Shown: positions 51,101 through 59,501, counted from the first letter of the stretch. The stretch is DNA of 64,000 nt from Galactobacter sp052108535 (GCA_052108535.1 JBQDZM010000007.1:23701-87700), one strand, 5' to 3'. The notes: generated from the sequence alone by a model not told the origin. Numbers and translations are program-made.

Positions 51101-52528
51101 ATGCCCACCTGGTCACGCACGCAGACCCGCTATCTCGCCGCCTCCCCGGAGTCCGTCTGGGACGTCCTGTCCACCCCCGGACTGTGGCCGGCCTTCGACG
51201 ACGACATCCAGACCTTCTCCCCCGTGGATACCCCGGCGCTGGTGGGCCCAGGAGGCCCCCGCACACTGCGGCGCGGCGAGCGCGTGCGCGTGGTCCCCAA
51301 GGCACGTTTGCGCGGCATGGTCCATGGACTCACCGCTCCGCCCGCCACCCTTGCTTCCGTGGTCACGGACCAGGAATTGAGTTGGTTCCAAAAGCAGCCG
51401 GGCGGTGGCACCACACAAACCTGGTCGCTCACCCCTGAGGGCACGGGCACCCTCCTGACCCGCTCCGTGAAGGTGGAGGGTCCCTTGGCCCCGGTCCTTG
51501 GACCCGCCTTCGGCGGGGCCTTGTCGCATGACTTGGGCGCCGTCGTCGCCCGTTTGTCACGCATGGTCACCATGCCAAGCGAGGCGGCACGGCTGCCGCT
51601 CGTGGTGATCGCGGGCGGATCGGGGCAATTGGGCACGCAGCTGGCGCACGCGCTGATGGCCCGTGGCCGACGCGTGGTGGTGCTGACCCGCCGCCCCAAC
51701 ACCCACGCGGCCTACCCCCAGATCGAATGGGACGGCGCCACCACCGCCGGGGATTGGACGCGGGTCTTCCGCGACGGCCAGGGCGTGGACGTGGTGAACC
51801 TGTGTGGTTCGCGAATCGGTTCCCGAGGACCGGCCGCTGCGGCGACGCTGGTGTCGTCGCGCCTAAATCCCACGGGGGTGCTGGTCCGCGCGGCCGTGGA
51901 GGCCGGGGTTCGGGTGGTGCACTGGGTGCAGGCCTCCGGCGTGGTCCCGCAGAACGACCCGTCGGCACCCGTGGTATCGGAATCCAGTGTGCTGGATCCG
52001 CGGGGCGAGGCCTCGCCCGGAATGACGGACTTGATCCGCCGCTGGGAGGACGCGGCATCGCAGGCACCCACCGATCACCTGGTCTACCTCCGCACGGGCA
52101 TCGTGTTGGACCGCGAGGCCGAGGCCTTCCGCTCGCTGGCCACCCTGGCCGCGACGGGCGCGGGCGGGGCCACAGCAGGCGGTCAGCAGTGGGTTCCGTG
52201 GATCCACGCCGAAGACTGGGTCAGACTGGCCCTGGCAGGGCTGGATGCAGAACCCGGCGCACATCTTCCTGCGGGACCGGTGATCGCCGCTGCACCCCAT
52301 CCGGTGCGTAACGCGGAGCTGATGAAGGGACTGCGGCAGCGTCTAGCTCCCGGCGGCCTCGGCCTGCCAATGCCCAAGCCCCTAACGCAGCTTGGCGCGG
52401 GAATCATCGGCAAGGATCCGGCGATCCTCACCGGGGGTGTACGCACTACTTCGGAGGTGTTGCCCTCGTCAGGGTTCGCCTTCACCCACCCGCGGCTGGA
52501 TGGCGCGTTGGACGATCTGCTGCACTGA
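51101..52528 (+). CDS. SRPBCC (START-like) domain fused to a TIGR01777-type epimerase
   Basis: This 475-aa protein joins two folds. Residues 1-155 are a polyketide-cyclase/SRPBCC domain (RYLAASPESVWDVLSTPGLW). Residues 160-475 are an NAD(P)-binding epimerase of the YfcH/SDR39U1 group: VVIAGGSGQLGTQLAHALMA, VNLCGSRIG, LRTGIVLDREA and the C-terminal DUF1731-like VRTTSEVLPSSGFAFTHPRL. The family is often annotated as SulA-like inhibitor of division, but the true role is unknown. Here the epimerase lacks the usual Met start and follows the SRPBCC domain directly. Confidence 0.82.
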   Translation: MPTWSRTQTRYLAASPESVWDVLSTPGLWPAFDDDIQTFSPVDTPALVGPGGPRTLRRGERVRVVPKARLRGMVHGLTAPPATLASVVTDQELSWFQKQPGGGTTQTWSLTPEGTGTLLTRSVKVEGPLAPVLGPAFGGALSHDLGAVVARLSRMVTMPSEAARLPLVVIAGGSGQLGTQLAHALMARGRRVVVLTRRPNTHAAYPQIEWDGATTAGDWTRVFRDGQGVDVVNLCGSRIGSRGPAAAATLVSSRLNPTGVLVRAAVEAGVRVVHWVQASGVVPQNDPSAPVVSESSVLDPRGEASPGMTDLIRRWEDAASQAPTDHLVYLRTGIVLDREAEAFRSLATLAATGAGGATAGGQQWVPWIHAEDWVRLALAGLDAEPGAHLPAGPVIAAAPHPVRNAELMKGLRQRLAPGGLGLPMPKPLTQLGAGIIGKDPAILTGGVRTTSEVLPSSGFAFTHPRLDGALDDLLH

Positions 52529-52576
52529 AATGTGCTCTTAACCGTCCAGACGGTACAGAAATTGCGTCCGACCGAT

Positions 52577-52582
52577 TACGCT
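52577..52582 (+). promoter_or_regulatory. -10 box TACGCT of a leaderless transcript
   Basis: TACGCT lies 7 nt before GTG 52590, the same hexamer as before ferritin and the second kinase. Confidence 0.5.
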
Positions 52583-52589
52583 GATCCGG

Positions 52590-54113
52590 GTGAGCGACCC
52601 CACTTCCACCCCAGTGAATCCCGACCCGCAGGATTCGACCCCTTTCTCCACCGCGTTGCAGGATCTCGCTGAGATCGATTGGCTACATCTGGACGTCCCA
52701 GGGCACCAGGGCAGCGCCGACGCAGCCCCGGGTCTGGCCAGCCTGATCGGTGAGACCACCCTGCGCCGAGACAAGAACATGATCTTCGCCGATGTGAACC
52801 AGCAGACGTGGTCATTCGACGCCCCGCCTGGTGGGGCTCCGCTGGAACGGGCCCAGCGGCTGGCCGCCGAAGCGTGGGGCGCATCCCGCGCCTGGTTCCT
52901 GGCCAACGGCGCCTCCTCCGGAAATCACATCGCCACCATGGTGGCCCGCGCACTGGGACGCGAGACCCTGGTGCAACGCAGCGTGCATTCCTCGGTGATC
53001 GACGGCATGATCCACTCAGGCCTGGAGCCACACTTCATCTTTGGCTCCATCGATCGCGATCTCGGTTCCGCCCACGGCGTCACCGCCGCTCAGGTCGCAG
53101 ACGCCCTGGAGGAACACCCAGGTGCGGCGGCCGTCCAGATCGTCTCCCCGTCCTACTTCGGTGCGGTGGCAGACGTCGCGGCCATCGCCGAGGTGGTCCA
53201 CGCCCACGGCAAGCCGCTCATCGTGGACGAGGCCTGGGGCGCACACTTCGGTTTCTCCGAAACCGTGCCAACCAACGCGGTGCGGCTAGGAGCAGACCTG
53301 GTCATCTCCTCTTCACACAAGAACGCAGGCGCCCTCACTCAGGCCGCGATGCTGCTGCTGGGCACCGGACCCATGGCACGAGCCATCGAGGACATCGTGG
53401 ACAGGGTGCAGCGTTCCTTCGCCTCCACGTCCATCTCTTCCCTGCTGCTGGCGTCACTGGACGAGGCTCGCCGCCACATGGCGGTCGAGGGGCCCGCCCG
53501 CATTCCGCAGACGGTGGCCGCCGTCCGTCGTCTTCGTGAGGCCATCCAGGAACGTGGACGTTTCCGCGACGTCACCGAGGAATCGATGATGTACAAGGAC
53601 GTGATGACCTTTGATCCGTTCAAGGTGGTCATCGATACCCGCCCAGCCGGACTCTCCGGTTCCGAGGCGCAGTTCCGGCTCATGCGAGATCATCACATCG
53701 CGGTGGAACTGTCCACGCACGCGGTGATCGTCCTCATGGTCGGTTCCACCTCAACGCTCGACGTGGATCGGCTCCTTGACGCCCTCTATGCTCTGCCGAA
53801 GGTCCCGGATTCCCTGCAGGCCGCACCTCCACTGCCTGCACCGGCCAAGCGGGCCCTCCGTCTGCACGAGGCCTTCTTCGCACCCGCAGAGCTGGTCTCG
53901 TGGGAGGAAGCGGAGGGGAGGATTTCCTCCGACGCGCTGGCCGCCTACCCGCCAGGTATCCCCAATATCCTGCCCGGAGAAGTCCTAACGGAAGAGCTGA
54001 TCAGCTTCCTGCGCAAAACCGCCGCGATGCCCGCCGGGCACGTCCGCGGGGCTGCGGATGAACACCTGAACCGGTTCCGCGTGGTGGTGACGACCCCGCC
54101 GAGGCTGGTCTGA
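52590..54113 (+). CDS. PLP-dependent Orn/Lys/Arg decarboxylase family protein
   Basis: This is a 507-aa fold-type I PLP enzyme. GHQGSADAAPGLASLIG is near the start, VQIVSPSYFGAVADVAAIAE and IVDEAWGAHFGF hold the PLP Asp, and VISSSHKNAGALTQAAML holds the Schiff-base Lys. A C-terminal domain with AFFAPAELVSWEEAEGRISS follows. The family includes arginine and lysine decarboxylases (SpeA/YaaO group); substrate specificity cannot be assigned. GTG 52590 follows the leaderless box. Confidence 0.85.
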   Translation: MSDPTSTPVNPDPQDSTPFSTALQDLAEIDWLHLDVPGHQGSADAAPGLASLIGETTLRRDKNMIFADVNQQTWSFDAPPGGAPLERAQRLAAEAWGASRAWFLANGASSGNHIATMVARALGRETLVQRSVHSSVIDGMIHSGLEPHFIFGSIDRDLGSAHGVTAAQVADALEEHPGAAAVQIVSPSYFGAVADVAAIAEVVHAHGKPLIVDEAWGAHFGFSETVPTNAVRLGADLVISSSHKNAGALTQAAMLLLGTGPMARAIEDIVDRVQRSFASTSISSLLLASLDEARRHMAVEGPARIPQTVAAVRRLREAIQERGRFRDVTEESMMYKDVMTFDPFKVVIDTRPAGLSGSEAQFRLMRDHHIAVELSTHAVIVLMVGSTSTLDVDRLLDALYALPKVPDSLQAAPPLPAPAKRALRLHEAFFAPAELVSWEEAEGRISSDALAAYPPGIPNILPGEVLTEELISFLRKTAAMPAGHVRGAADEHLNRFRVVVTTPPRLV

Positions 54114-54157
54114 ACGCAGCTGGTCTAAACGCTCCTGGTCTGACAATCTTGGTCAGC

Positions 54158-54541
54158 ATGAGAGGCACTCGCCACCGTTCCCTGACGTCCATCGCTGCTG
54201 CTGCCATGGCAGCAGCAGCGATCTTGAGCCTCTCTTCCTGCGCGGAGGCCAAGGTCGAGATCACCCGCACCATCTCTGCCGATGCACTGGCGGATAAGGC
54301 CGCAGAGGCCATCGGCAACGAGGTGGGGCAGGAGGCCCAAGCCGACTGTGGCACCAAGGCCATCAAGCTCATCGAGGGCAACGTGATCCACTGCAAGTTG
54401 GGGCCGGCTTCCGACCCGAGCGTGGTCTTCGACGCCACGGTCACACTGACCAAGGTGGACGGCACCAAGTACAAGATCGACGTGAAGAACTCGCAGGAGC
54501 CCATCTCCCCTGACGCCACCTTGCCGCCCCAATCCAAGTAA
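54158..54541 (+). CDS. DUF4333-domain lipoprotein
   Basis: This is a 127-aa exported lipoprotein: a signal peptide rich in Ala with lipobox LSSC (Cys 28), then a DUF4333-like domain, with ISADALADKAAEAIGNEVGQ, a Cys pair (QADCGTKAI and VIHCKLGPAS) and a basic YKIDVKN end. ATG 54158 follows an upstream in-frame TTG at 54149; the former gives the better signal peptide. It follows the decarboxylase by 44 nt. Proteins with this domain occur in actinobacteria, with unknown role. Confidence 0.75.
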   Translation: MRGTRHRSLTSIAAAAMAAAAILSLSSCAEAKVEITRTISADALADKAAEAIGNEVGQEAQADCGTKAIKLIEGNVIHCKLGPASDPSVVFDATVTLTKVDGTKYKIDVKNSQEPISPDATLPPQSK

Positions 54542-54556
54542 CGGGCTAGGCGTCAG

Positions 54557-54675
54557 CCACCGGCCGGGCACAGGCGCTGCCCGCCGACCCCGGCAAGTCC
54601 ACTATCGGTGACTACGACATGGAAGAGGCCGAGCAGGTCAACGCGAGTATGGCCATCCTCGTGACCCGCCCCTAA
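54557..54675 (+). pseudogene. Possible 3' remnant of a gene
   Basis: After an in-frame TAG, about 38 codons read through to a TAA at 54675, including STIGDYDMEEAEQVNASMAI and LVTRP at the end. It has normal codon usage but no start codon or SD. It may be the tail of a lost gene. I cannot name a family. Confidence 0.3.
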
Positions 54676-54701
54676 GTGGCTCACATTCCCCCGGACGGAG
54701 A

Positions 54702-54863
54702 TCAGGCATCGCGGTTGAATCCGTCCGCGCTCATCCGGTCCCATTCCTCAGATTCTCGAACGTAGTCGTCCCAGCTGTCTCGAGGCGTATGCCTCATGGC
54801 GGCCCGGGCCGCTTCTATCCGGTCCCGACGTTCGCCGAGTTCGGCAAGGACCTTGATCGTCAT
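54702..54863 (-). CDS. Small protein of 53 aa under a strong leaderless, palindromic promoter
   Basis: This small protein (MTIKVLAELGERRDRIEAAR, SWDDYVRESEEWDRMSADGF) is charged and helical. It starts 6 nt after TATACT, the best -10 box in the window. I do not recognise the family; the size, charge and palindrome at the start resemble antitoxins, but no toxin gene is adjacent. The frame is open upstream to 54926. Confidence 0.55.
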   Translation of the reverse strand: MTIKVLAELGERRDRIEAARAAMRHTPRDSWDDYVRESEEWDRMSADGFNRDA

Positions 54864-54874
54864 ACTCTGAGTAT
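54862..54874. promoter_or_regulatory. Palindrome over the start and -10 box of the 53-aa gene
   Basis: ATACTC-T-GAGTAT is a perfect 6-1-6 palindrome that covers the start codon and the -10 box (TATACT on the minus strand, 54870-54875). It is placed for autoregulation. Confidence 0.5.
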
Positions 54875-54967
54875 ATTCAGGTGCCCGTCGCGCACGGACA
54901 CACCCCTCGGGGTACCTCTTGGGCACATGAAACGACCTCCAGCCCTCACGACTGCGGTTGCGCTGGC

Positions 54968-55480
54968 TCAGGCGGGCAGAGCGGCCTCGACGGCCTCGAT
55001 CACCTGCGGTTCATCCGGCTTAGTGGTCGGGCTGAACCGGGTCACACGCCCGTCCGGGGCCACCACGAACTTCTCGAAGTTCCAGGTGATCCGCCCCGTC
55101 TTGCCGTTCTCGTCCTTGGGGAAGCGGGTCAGCTCCTGATAGATCGCGTCGGCATTCTTGCCGTTGACCTTGACTCGCGCTGACATGGGGAAGGTGACGC
55201 CCCAGGTCGTGGAGCAGTACTCCTCGATTTTCTCCTCGGTGCCGAGTTCCTGCATGAACTGATTGGAGGGGAAGCCGATCACTGTGAAACCACGCCCAGC
55301 GTAACTCTTCTGGAGCGCCTCAAGGGTCTCGTACTGCGGAGACAGACCACAACGCGACGCGACGTTGACGACCATGACGGCACGTCCGGCAGCGATCTCG
55401 CCGAAGGTGGTCTCCTCGCCCTGCAGTGTCGTGACGGGGAGGTTAGCTAGGTCGACCTTCTCGGGGTTGCTCATGCTCAT
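54968..55480 (-). CDS. Glutathione peroxidase family protein
   Basis: This is a 170-aa thiol peroxidase. The peroxidatic Cys 44 lies in VNVASRCGLSPQY. GFPSNQFMQ holds the catalytic Gln and TWNFEKFVV the Trp/Asn, completing the tetrad. A second Cys in EEYCSTTWG may resolve the reaction with thioredoxin, as in bacterial non-selenium enzymes. It reduces hydrogen or lipid peroxides. ATG 55480 has GGAG upstream; a second ATG at 55474 is equally plausible. Confidence 0.92.
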   Translation of the reverse strand: MSMSNPEKVDLANLPVTTLQGEETTFGEIAAGRAVMVVNVASRCGLSPQYETLEALQKSYAGRGFTVIGFPSNQFMQELGTEEKIEEYCSTTWGVTFPMSARVKVNGKNADAIYQELTRFPKDENGKTGRITWNFEKFVVAPDGRVTRFSPTTKPDEPQVIEAVEAALPA

Positions 55481-55596
55481 TCCTGTCCACTCCTCTAGTT
55501 GGCCTTGGTCTCCGCATCCGACCTAGCAGACCCGGAACGGGGTACCTGCGTCGGATACGGGTACCTAGGTGCCATGGGTCAGTAGGTGACGCCGCG

Positions 55597-56937
55597 TCAG
55601 TCGAAGATGTTGTCGAGGATCCCGCCGAGCAGCACTCCACCCAGCACCGGCCCCAGCATGCCGGACCCGCGACCCTGCTGTCCGCCGTAGCCGCGGCCGG
55701 GACCGCCGAAGCCTCCCCAGTCATTCCAGTTGTCCCCGTCCGGACGCTGGGAGTCGATATCGCGCTGGGCTGCCCGCACCGCGTCGTCGGCCAAGGCCGC
55801 GCAGCGGCGTGCCAGGTGCTGGGCGCGCTCGCGGGTGTCCTCCGGCTGCACTAGCGGTTCCAACTCGGCGCGCACGCGCTGGGCCTCCGCGAGATTGGTG
55901 CGCGCGTCAGCTCCGATCCAGCCTCGATGACCTTCAATGATGCGCCGGGCCATCTCGATACCGCGGTCCGCAGCCTCCACCTCGTGACGGACGTGAGCAA
56001 GAGCCGGAACGGGGCGGGACGCCTTTTCCCTGGCCGCGTCGACCGCGTCATCCAAGGCCGCGTTCGCCGAACTCACGGCGACCAGGTTCGCGAACGGATC
56101 GGACCCGTCGGCGTCCTGACGGACGCCTACCAGCGCCTCCTCGAGTGCGGCCATCGCCTGCGCGACGGCGGGAACCCCACCGAATTCGGCGGCGGACACC
56201 AGATCCCCACGAGAATCCGCGATGACTTCCGCCAGCGTTCCCTCAGCCCTCAACGCGTCGATCTCAAAAGTATCCACGCCGTCGATGACGCTCTGCGCTC
56301 GGCGGAGGGTCTCCGTCACGGCCTCCAACGCGCTGATGGCTGCCGCGTGGTCACCGGCCTGACCGCGGCGCTGGGCCAAACCTGCCGAACGCTCGGCAAA
56401 GTCCACGAGGCGTTCCGCCTCACCGGGGTCCACCCGCACGCGCTGCAAGGCGGACGTGCTATAGGTCTGGGCTAGGCGCTCCGAGGCGGCCCGCATCCCC
56501 GGCAACTGGGCGCGCAATCGGGCCACCTCGGCCTGCACACGCTCCAGTTCTTCCGGAGCGCCGCGCACCTTCTCCACCTGAGCCTGCAGCGCCTCGGTAC
56601 GCTCGTCCAGGACCTCTTCGGCCCAGTCGCACAGCTGCACGATCCGCGCGTTGCGGGTGCGCAGTTCCTCGGGGGTATCCGGAATGTGGTCATGGTTGAG
56701 GCGGTGCAGCTCGAAGGCCTCGGCCATGTGCTTCTTCACCGACGCCAGACCCATGCGCAGCTGTTCGGTGGGCTTCTGCCCCAGTTCAGCGACGGCGAAA
56801 CCGAGTTCATCCTCGGTGGCCCGGATCCGTTCGTCCGTGGTCACGATGGCGGTACGCGCACGCACCGCCAGATTCTCGTCGGCGGCAGCCTGCCGCTCCT
56901 GCTCTTCGCGTGAGCGCCTGCCCCAAAAACCTGCCAT
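55597..56937 (-). CDS. Long coiled-coil protein with Gly-rich C-terminus
   Basis: This is a 446-aa, mostly helical protein without membrane segments until a short hydrophobic tail (GMLGPVLGGVLLGGILDNIFD). Residues about 5-200 are predicted coiled coil, rich in Glu/Arg/Ala (EKVRGAPEELERVQAEVARL). The C-terminus has GGFGGPGRGYGGQQGRGSG before the tail. This resembles the C-terminal half of TPM-domain proteins of actinobacteria without the TPM domain. ATG 56937 follows TAGGAT by 6 nt. Confidence 0.7.
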   Translation of the reverse strand: MAGFWGRRSREEQERQAAADENLAVRARTAIVTTDERIRATEDELGFAVAELGQKPTEQLRMGLASVKKHMAEAFELHRLNHDHIPDTPEELRTRNARIVQLCDWAEEVLDERTEALQAQVEKVRGAPEELERVQAEVARLRAQLPGMRAASERLAQTYSTSALQRVRVDPGEAERLVDFAERSAGLAQRRGQAGDHAAAISALEAVTETLRRAQSVIDGVDTFEIDALRAEGTLAEVIADSRGDLVSAAEFGGVPAVAQAMAALEEALVGVRQDADGSDPFANLVAVSSANAALDDAVDAAREKASRPVPALAHVRHEVEAADRGIEMARRIIEGHRGWIGADARTNLAEAQRVRAELEPLVQPEDTRERAQHLARRCAALADDAVRAAQRDIDSQRPDGDNWNDWGGFGGPGRGYGGQQGRGSGMLGPVLGGVLLGGILDNIFD

Positions 56938-56943
56938 GCCTTG

Positions 56944-56949
56944 ATCCTA
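56944..56949 (-). promoter_or_regulatory. -10 box TAGGAT of a leaderless transcript
   Basis: On the minus strand TAGGAT lies 6 nt before ATG 56937. AAGG in the spacer is too close to be an SD. Confidence 0.45.
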
Positions 56950-56995
56950 GTGGGAACTGCTGAGAGCCGACCCAGAAAGACCGCCAGCCCGCCAC

Positions 56996-57931
56996 TCAGG
57001 GCGTCTGAGACGATCCGGGCCCAGGCTGCTGCGGGCCTGGCTGCTGGGACCCAAACTGCTGCGGCCCCGGCTGGCCCGGCCAAGGTTGGTTGTACTGCGG
57101 ATGCACCGGCGGCTGCCCAAACGGCGGCTGGCGGAACTGCGGCTGCATGGGCGGCTGTCCGCCCTGGGGCATGCCCTGGTAGTACTGCGGCGGGTAGATC
57201 GGCGCCACGGGTTTGGGCGGCTTGGGTTCGAAAGCCCGGAACACAACCGGGATGACCAGGAGTACTACGGCGGCCAGAACGGCAGCGCCTGCGATCCGCC
57301 ACCACCAGCCCGGCCAGTCGATTCCCGGGAAGGAAAGCGGAACCACGACGATCAGCGCGCTGAGCCAGAACAGGCACAGAACTCCCTTGGAGGCGAGCTG
57401 CGTTCCAGGACGCTTGGACTTCATGACCAGTTGGGACCAGACGAACTGGGTGGTGAGGATCGCCAGCCTGAGCACCATGATGATCCCGAGAAAACGCACG
57501 AACTGCTCGGGTCCGTCCACGTTGCCGCGGTAGTAGCCATACTGATCGAAGAAATCCTGACGCCGCTCACGGGTTTCGGCGTCCACCTGCAGCCAGGAGG
57601 TCCAGATCTTCAGCAGGCCCACCAGCAACAACACCACATTAGTGATGGTGGAGGCAGGGATATACCAGCGGTTGTTGCCGTCCAGCGTGGCGTCCAAGAC
57701 TGCGGCGCCGGCAAAGAACATCACCAGGATGAAGGTGAGCCAGACGCGGCCGGCGATGTCGCCGTCGTCGCCCACAATGATGAAGACGCCACCGATGACG
57801 GCTGCTGCGATGAGGAAGCCGACGGTCAACCACAGCACCCAGCGTGCGGCCGGAGGCCGGCCGCTGCCGTCCGGTGGCGCTCCCGGGTCCACTCGGCCGG
57901 GCGCCTGTGGCGGGAAAGGCTGCTGAGTCAT
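56996..57931 (-). CDS. Membrane protein with Pro/Gln-rich C-terminal tail
   Basis: This is a 311-aa protein. It has six or so membrane helices between residues 30 and 230 (VLWLTVGFLIAAAVIGGVFI, WYIPASTITNVVLLLVGLLK). The last 80 residues are Pro/Gln/Gly-rich (QPQFRQPPFGQPPVHPQYNQ) and cytosolic or extracellular. Family not recognised; the gene upstream of the coiled-coil gene on the same strand, 58 nt away, so they may be co-transcribed. GAGCGGAG precedes ATG 57931. Confidence 0.7.
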   Translation of the reverse strand: MTQQPFPPQAPGRVDPGAPPDGSGRPPAARWVLWLTVGFLIAAAVIGGVFIIVGDDGDIAGRVWLTFILVMFFAGAAVLDATLDGNNRWYIPASTITNVVLLLVGLLKIWTSWLQVDAETRERRQDFFDQYGYYRGNVDGPEQFVRFLGIIMVLRLAILTTQFVWSQLVMKSKRPGTQLASKGVLCLFWLSALIVVVPLSFPGIDWPGWWWRIAGAAVLAAVVLLVIPVVFRAFEPKPPKPVAPIYPPQYYQGMPQGGQPPMQPQFRQPPFGQPPVHPQYNQPWPGQPGPQQFGSQQPGPQQPGPGSSQTP

Positions 57932-58042
57932 GGTGGGGGCTCCGCTCTTGATCCGGGCACCCGACCAGGGTCTCGCAATCCGTACGAGGTGGTCGGGTCC
58001 GTCCCGGCTCAGCCTATAGGAGTTCCTCCCGCCACTGGAGGA

Positions 58043-58759
58043 TCAACGGAAGGACGTGGCCGCGTCCGATTCGTCGCGATATCCGTAGAGGTCGTCCTGT
58101 CGGCCGTTGATCCAGAGCTCGTCGCCTCCGTCCGGGTTCTGCACCCTGAGGGTTCTCGCGTACGACTCGTCGATGATTGCAGCCTCGAACCCTGCGTCTC
58201 GGACCCGTTCGGCGAGCGCGTCTAGGTCTGTGTCCTCGCGGAAGGACGCCTCCACCCGGGTGTCGCCGGAATGCAGGCCGACGCGGCCCCCGTCGGGTGC
58301 CTGCAGCTGCGCCCAGCCGCCGTCCTGCCCGACGATCCGAGCCCGGAATCCGAGTGCCTCCAGGAACGCACGTGGCTGAGTGAGGTCGTGTTGGAACCAG
58401 ATCGGTTCCACCGTCAGTCCGCGCAGGCTAGGCCGCTTCGCGGCCTCCGCGATGGTGACCACCACGCCTTCGGAGGAGGTGAAGGACAGGATGGCACCGA
58501 CGTCGGGCATAGTGCCTTCCTCCACGGTGAAGTGTGCGAGGCGGCGGCGCGCGTCGTCGAGATCCGTCACCAGGACCGTGAGGTCCGCAGTGCCGGCCGG
58601 ACGGGACGCGTAGGCCCGGTGGACGGCCAGGACGCCGTCTGCGTCGAACTCGGTCCACGCCTGCGTGAGGGTTGTGGTCGGGCGAAATCCGAGCGCCGCT
58701 GCCAGGGCGTGCCAGCGGGCGGGGTGTTCGGTATAGATGATCTGCTGAAGCGTCGTCAT
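58043..58759 (-). CDS. VOC-superfamily protein (glyoxalase/bleomycin-resistance fold)
   Basis: This is a 238-aa protein built of two VOC-like halves: residues about 1-115 (IIYTEHPARWHALAAALGFR, LTVLVTDLDDARRRL) and 118-225 (TQPRAFLEALGFRARIVGQD, VQNPDGGDELWING). The Glu/His/Gln metal ligands are not all clear. VOC proteins may be dioxygenases, lyases or drug-binding resistance proteins. ATG 58759 overlaps the stop of the ribbon-helix-helix gene and has AGAGGAC upstream. Confidence 0.8.
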   Translation of the reverse strand: MTTLQQIIYTEHPARWHALAAALGFRPTTTLTQAWTEFDADGVLAVHRAYASRPAGTADLTVLVTDLDDARRRLAHFTVEEGTMPDVGAILSFTSSEGVVVTIAEAAKRPSLRGLTVEPIWFQHDLTQPRAFLEALGFRARIVGQDGGWAQLQAPDGGRVGLHSGDTRVEASFREDTDLDALAERVRDAGFEAAIIDESYARTLRVQNPDGGDELWINGRQDDLYGYRDESDAATSFR

Positions 58760-58911
58760 GGCGTTTGTCCTCTCTCTACCTCCGCGCGCAAGACCTGTTC
58801 CACCAGGGCGGAGAGGCTCTCGTTGCGGTCGATGGCCAGGTGTTTGATGTCCCGGACCAGATCGGGGGGCAGGTACACGTTGAATTGCACCTTCTTCGCG
58901 TTTGCTTGCAT
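58756..58911 (-). CDS. Ribbon-helix-helix (CopG/Arc-type) regulator coupled to the VOC gene
   Basis: This is a 51-aa protein: MQANAKKVQFNVYLPPDLVR, DIKHLAIDRNESLSALVEQV, ending ERGQTP. KVQFNVYLPPDLVRDIKHL is a textbook beta-strand and helix A of ribbon-helix-helix proteins, and SLSALVEQVLR is helix B. It ends with an ATGA overlap with the VOC gene, so the two are translated together. It starts 6 nt after TAGATT. It is too short for many gene callers. Confidence 0.85.
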   Translation of the reverse strand: MQANAKKVQFNVYLPPDLVRDIKHLAIDRNESLSALVEQVLRAEVERGQTP

Positions 58912-58925
58912 GCTAGCAATCTAGC
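58912..58925. promoter_or_regulatory. Palindrome on the promoter of the ribbon-helix-helix/VOC operon
   Basis: GCTAG-CAAT-CTAGC is a 5-4-5 palindrome that contains the -10 box (TAGATT on the minus strand, 58918-58923) and touches the start codon. This is the place where an autorepressing ribbon-helix-helix protein would bind. Confidence 0.55.
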
Positions 58926-59002
58926 CTCGTTCCGTTGCGACGGCAAGACCCCGTGTAGCGTGAACGCAGCAGCTCACCCACGCCCCGTCAGGAGACGCCG
59001 CC

Positions 59003-59269
59003 ATGAGCAAACAGCAGCAACCCATCCCCTCCGAGCCCACAGAGGAAACCGGGCGCAAGGTCAACGTCCCGAAGCTGGTGCTGGCCGCCCTCCTCCTGGC
59101 CATCGCCCTGATCTTCATCTTCTCCAACCTGGACAAGGCGTCGCTGCACTTCCTGAGCGTCTCGCTGACCATGCCGGGATGGATCTGGTTCCTCATCCTG
59201 CTGGTCGTGGGGGTCATCGTCGGCTCCTTGTTCCCCTGGCTCCGCCCGCGCAAAAAGAAGGAACGCTGA
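59003..59269 (+). CDS. LapA-domain (DUF1049) membrane protein
   Basis: This 88-aa protein has two membrane helices: LVLAALLLAIALIFIFSNLD and WIWFLILLVVGVIVGSLFPW, with a basic RPRKKKER end. The SNLDKASLHFLS stretch between them is typical of the LapA/DUF1049 family, which has structural roles at the membrane. AGGAG precedes ATG 59003. Confidence 0.85.
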   Translation: MSKQQQPIPSEPTEETGRKVNVPKLVLAALLLAIALIFIFSNLDKASLHFLSVSLTMPGWIWFLILLVVGVIVGSLFPWLRPRKKKER

Positions 59270-59307
59270 GCGGCCGCGAGCTAGATCGCCCTGGCCAGAC
59301 TCCTCAC

Positions 59308-59368
59308 AGAGCCGCATTTTCACCACAGCGCCATACCTTGCCCAGCTCCACGGTGAATCCCGGGCTCT
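59308..59368. repeat. 61-bp imperfect palindrome, copy B
   Basis: Arms 59308-59324 (AGAGCCGCATTTTCACC) and 59352-59368 (GGTGAATCCCGGGCTCT) match the arms of copy A at 43012-43072. The inner CAGCTCCAC is identical in both. It lies between the LapA gene and tRNA-Ala, and may terminate the LapA transcript. Confidence 0.7.
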
Positions 59369-59428
59369 GCGGCCGCGGCCTAAACGTTTGAGGGCCCGGT
59401 CTGAATGACCGGGCCCTCAAACGATCCG

Positions 59429-59501
59429 TGGAGGTAAGGGGATTCGAACCCCTGACCTTCTGCATGCCATGCAGACGCGCTACCAACTGCGCCATACCCC
59501 C
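59429..59501 (-). tRNA. tRNA-Ala (anticodon GGC)
   Basis: This is a 73-nt cloverleaf. The acceptor stem pairs GGGGGTA with TACCTCC (one G-T), with discriminator A and no encoded CCA. The D arm is GCGC-AGTTGGTA-GCGC, the anticodon stem TCTGC-GCAGA with loop ATGGCAT (anticodon GGC, reading GCC/GCU Ala codons), and the T arm is AGGGG-TTCGAAT-CCCCT. Confidence 0.97.
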
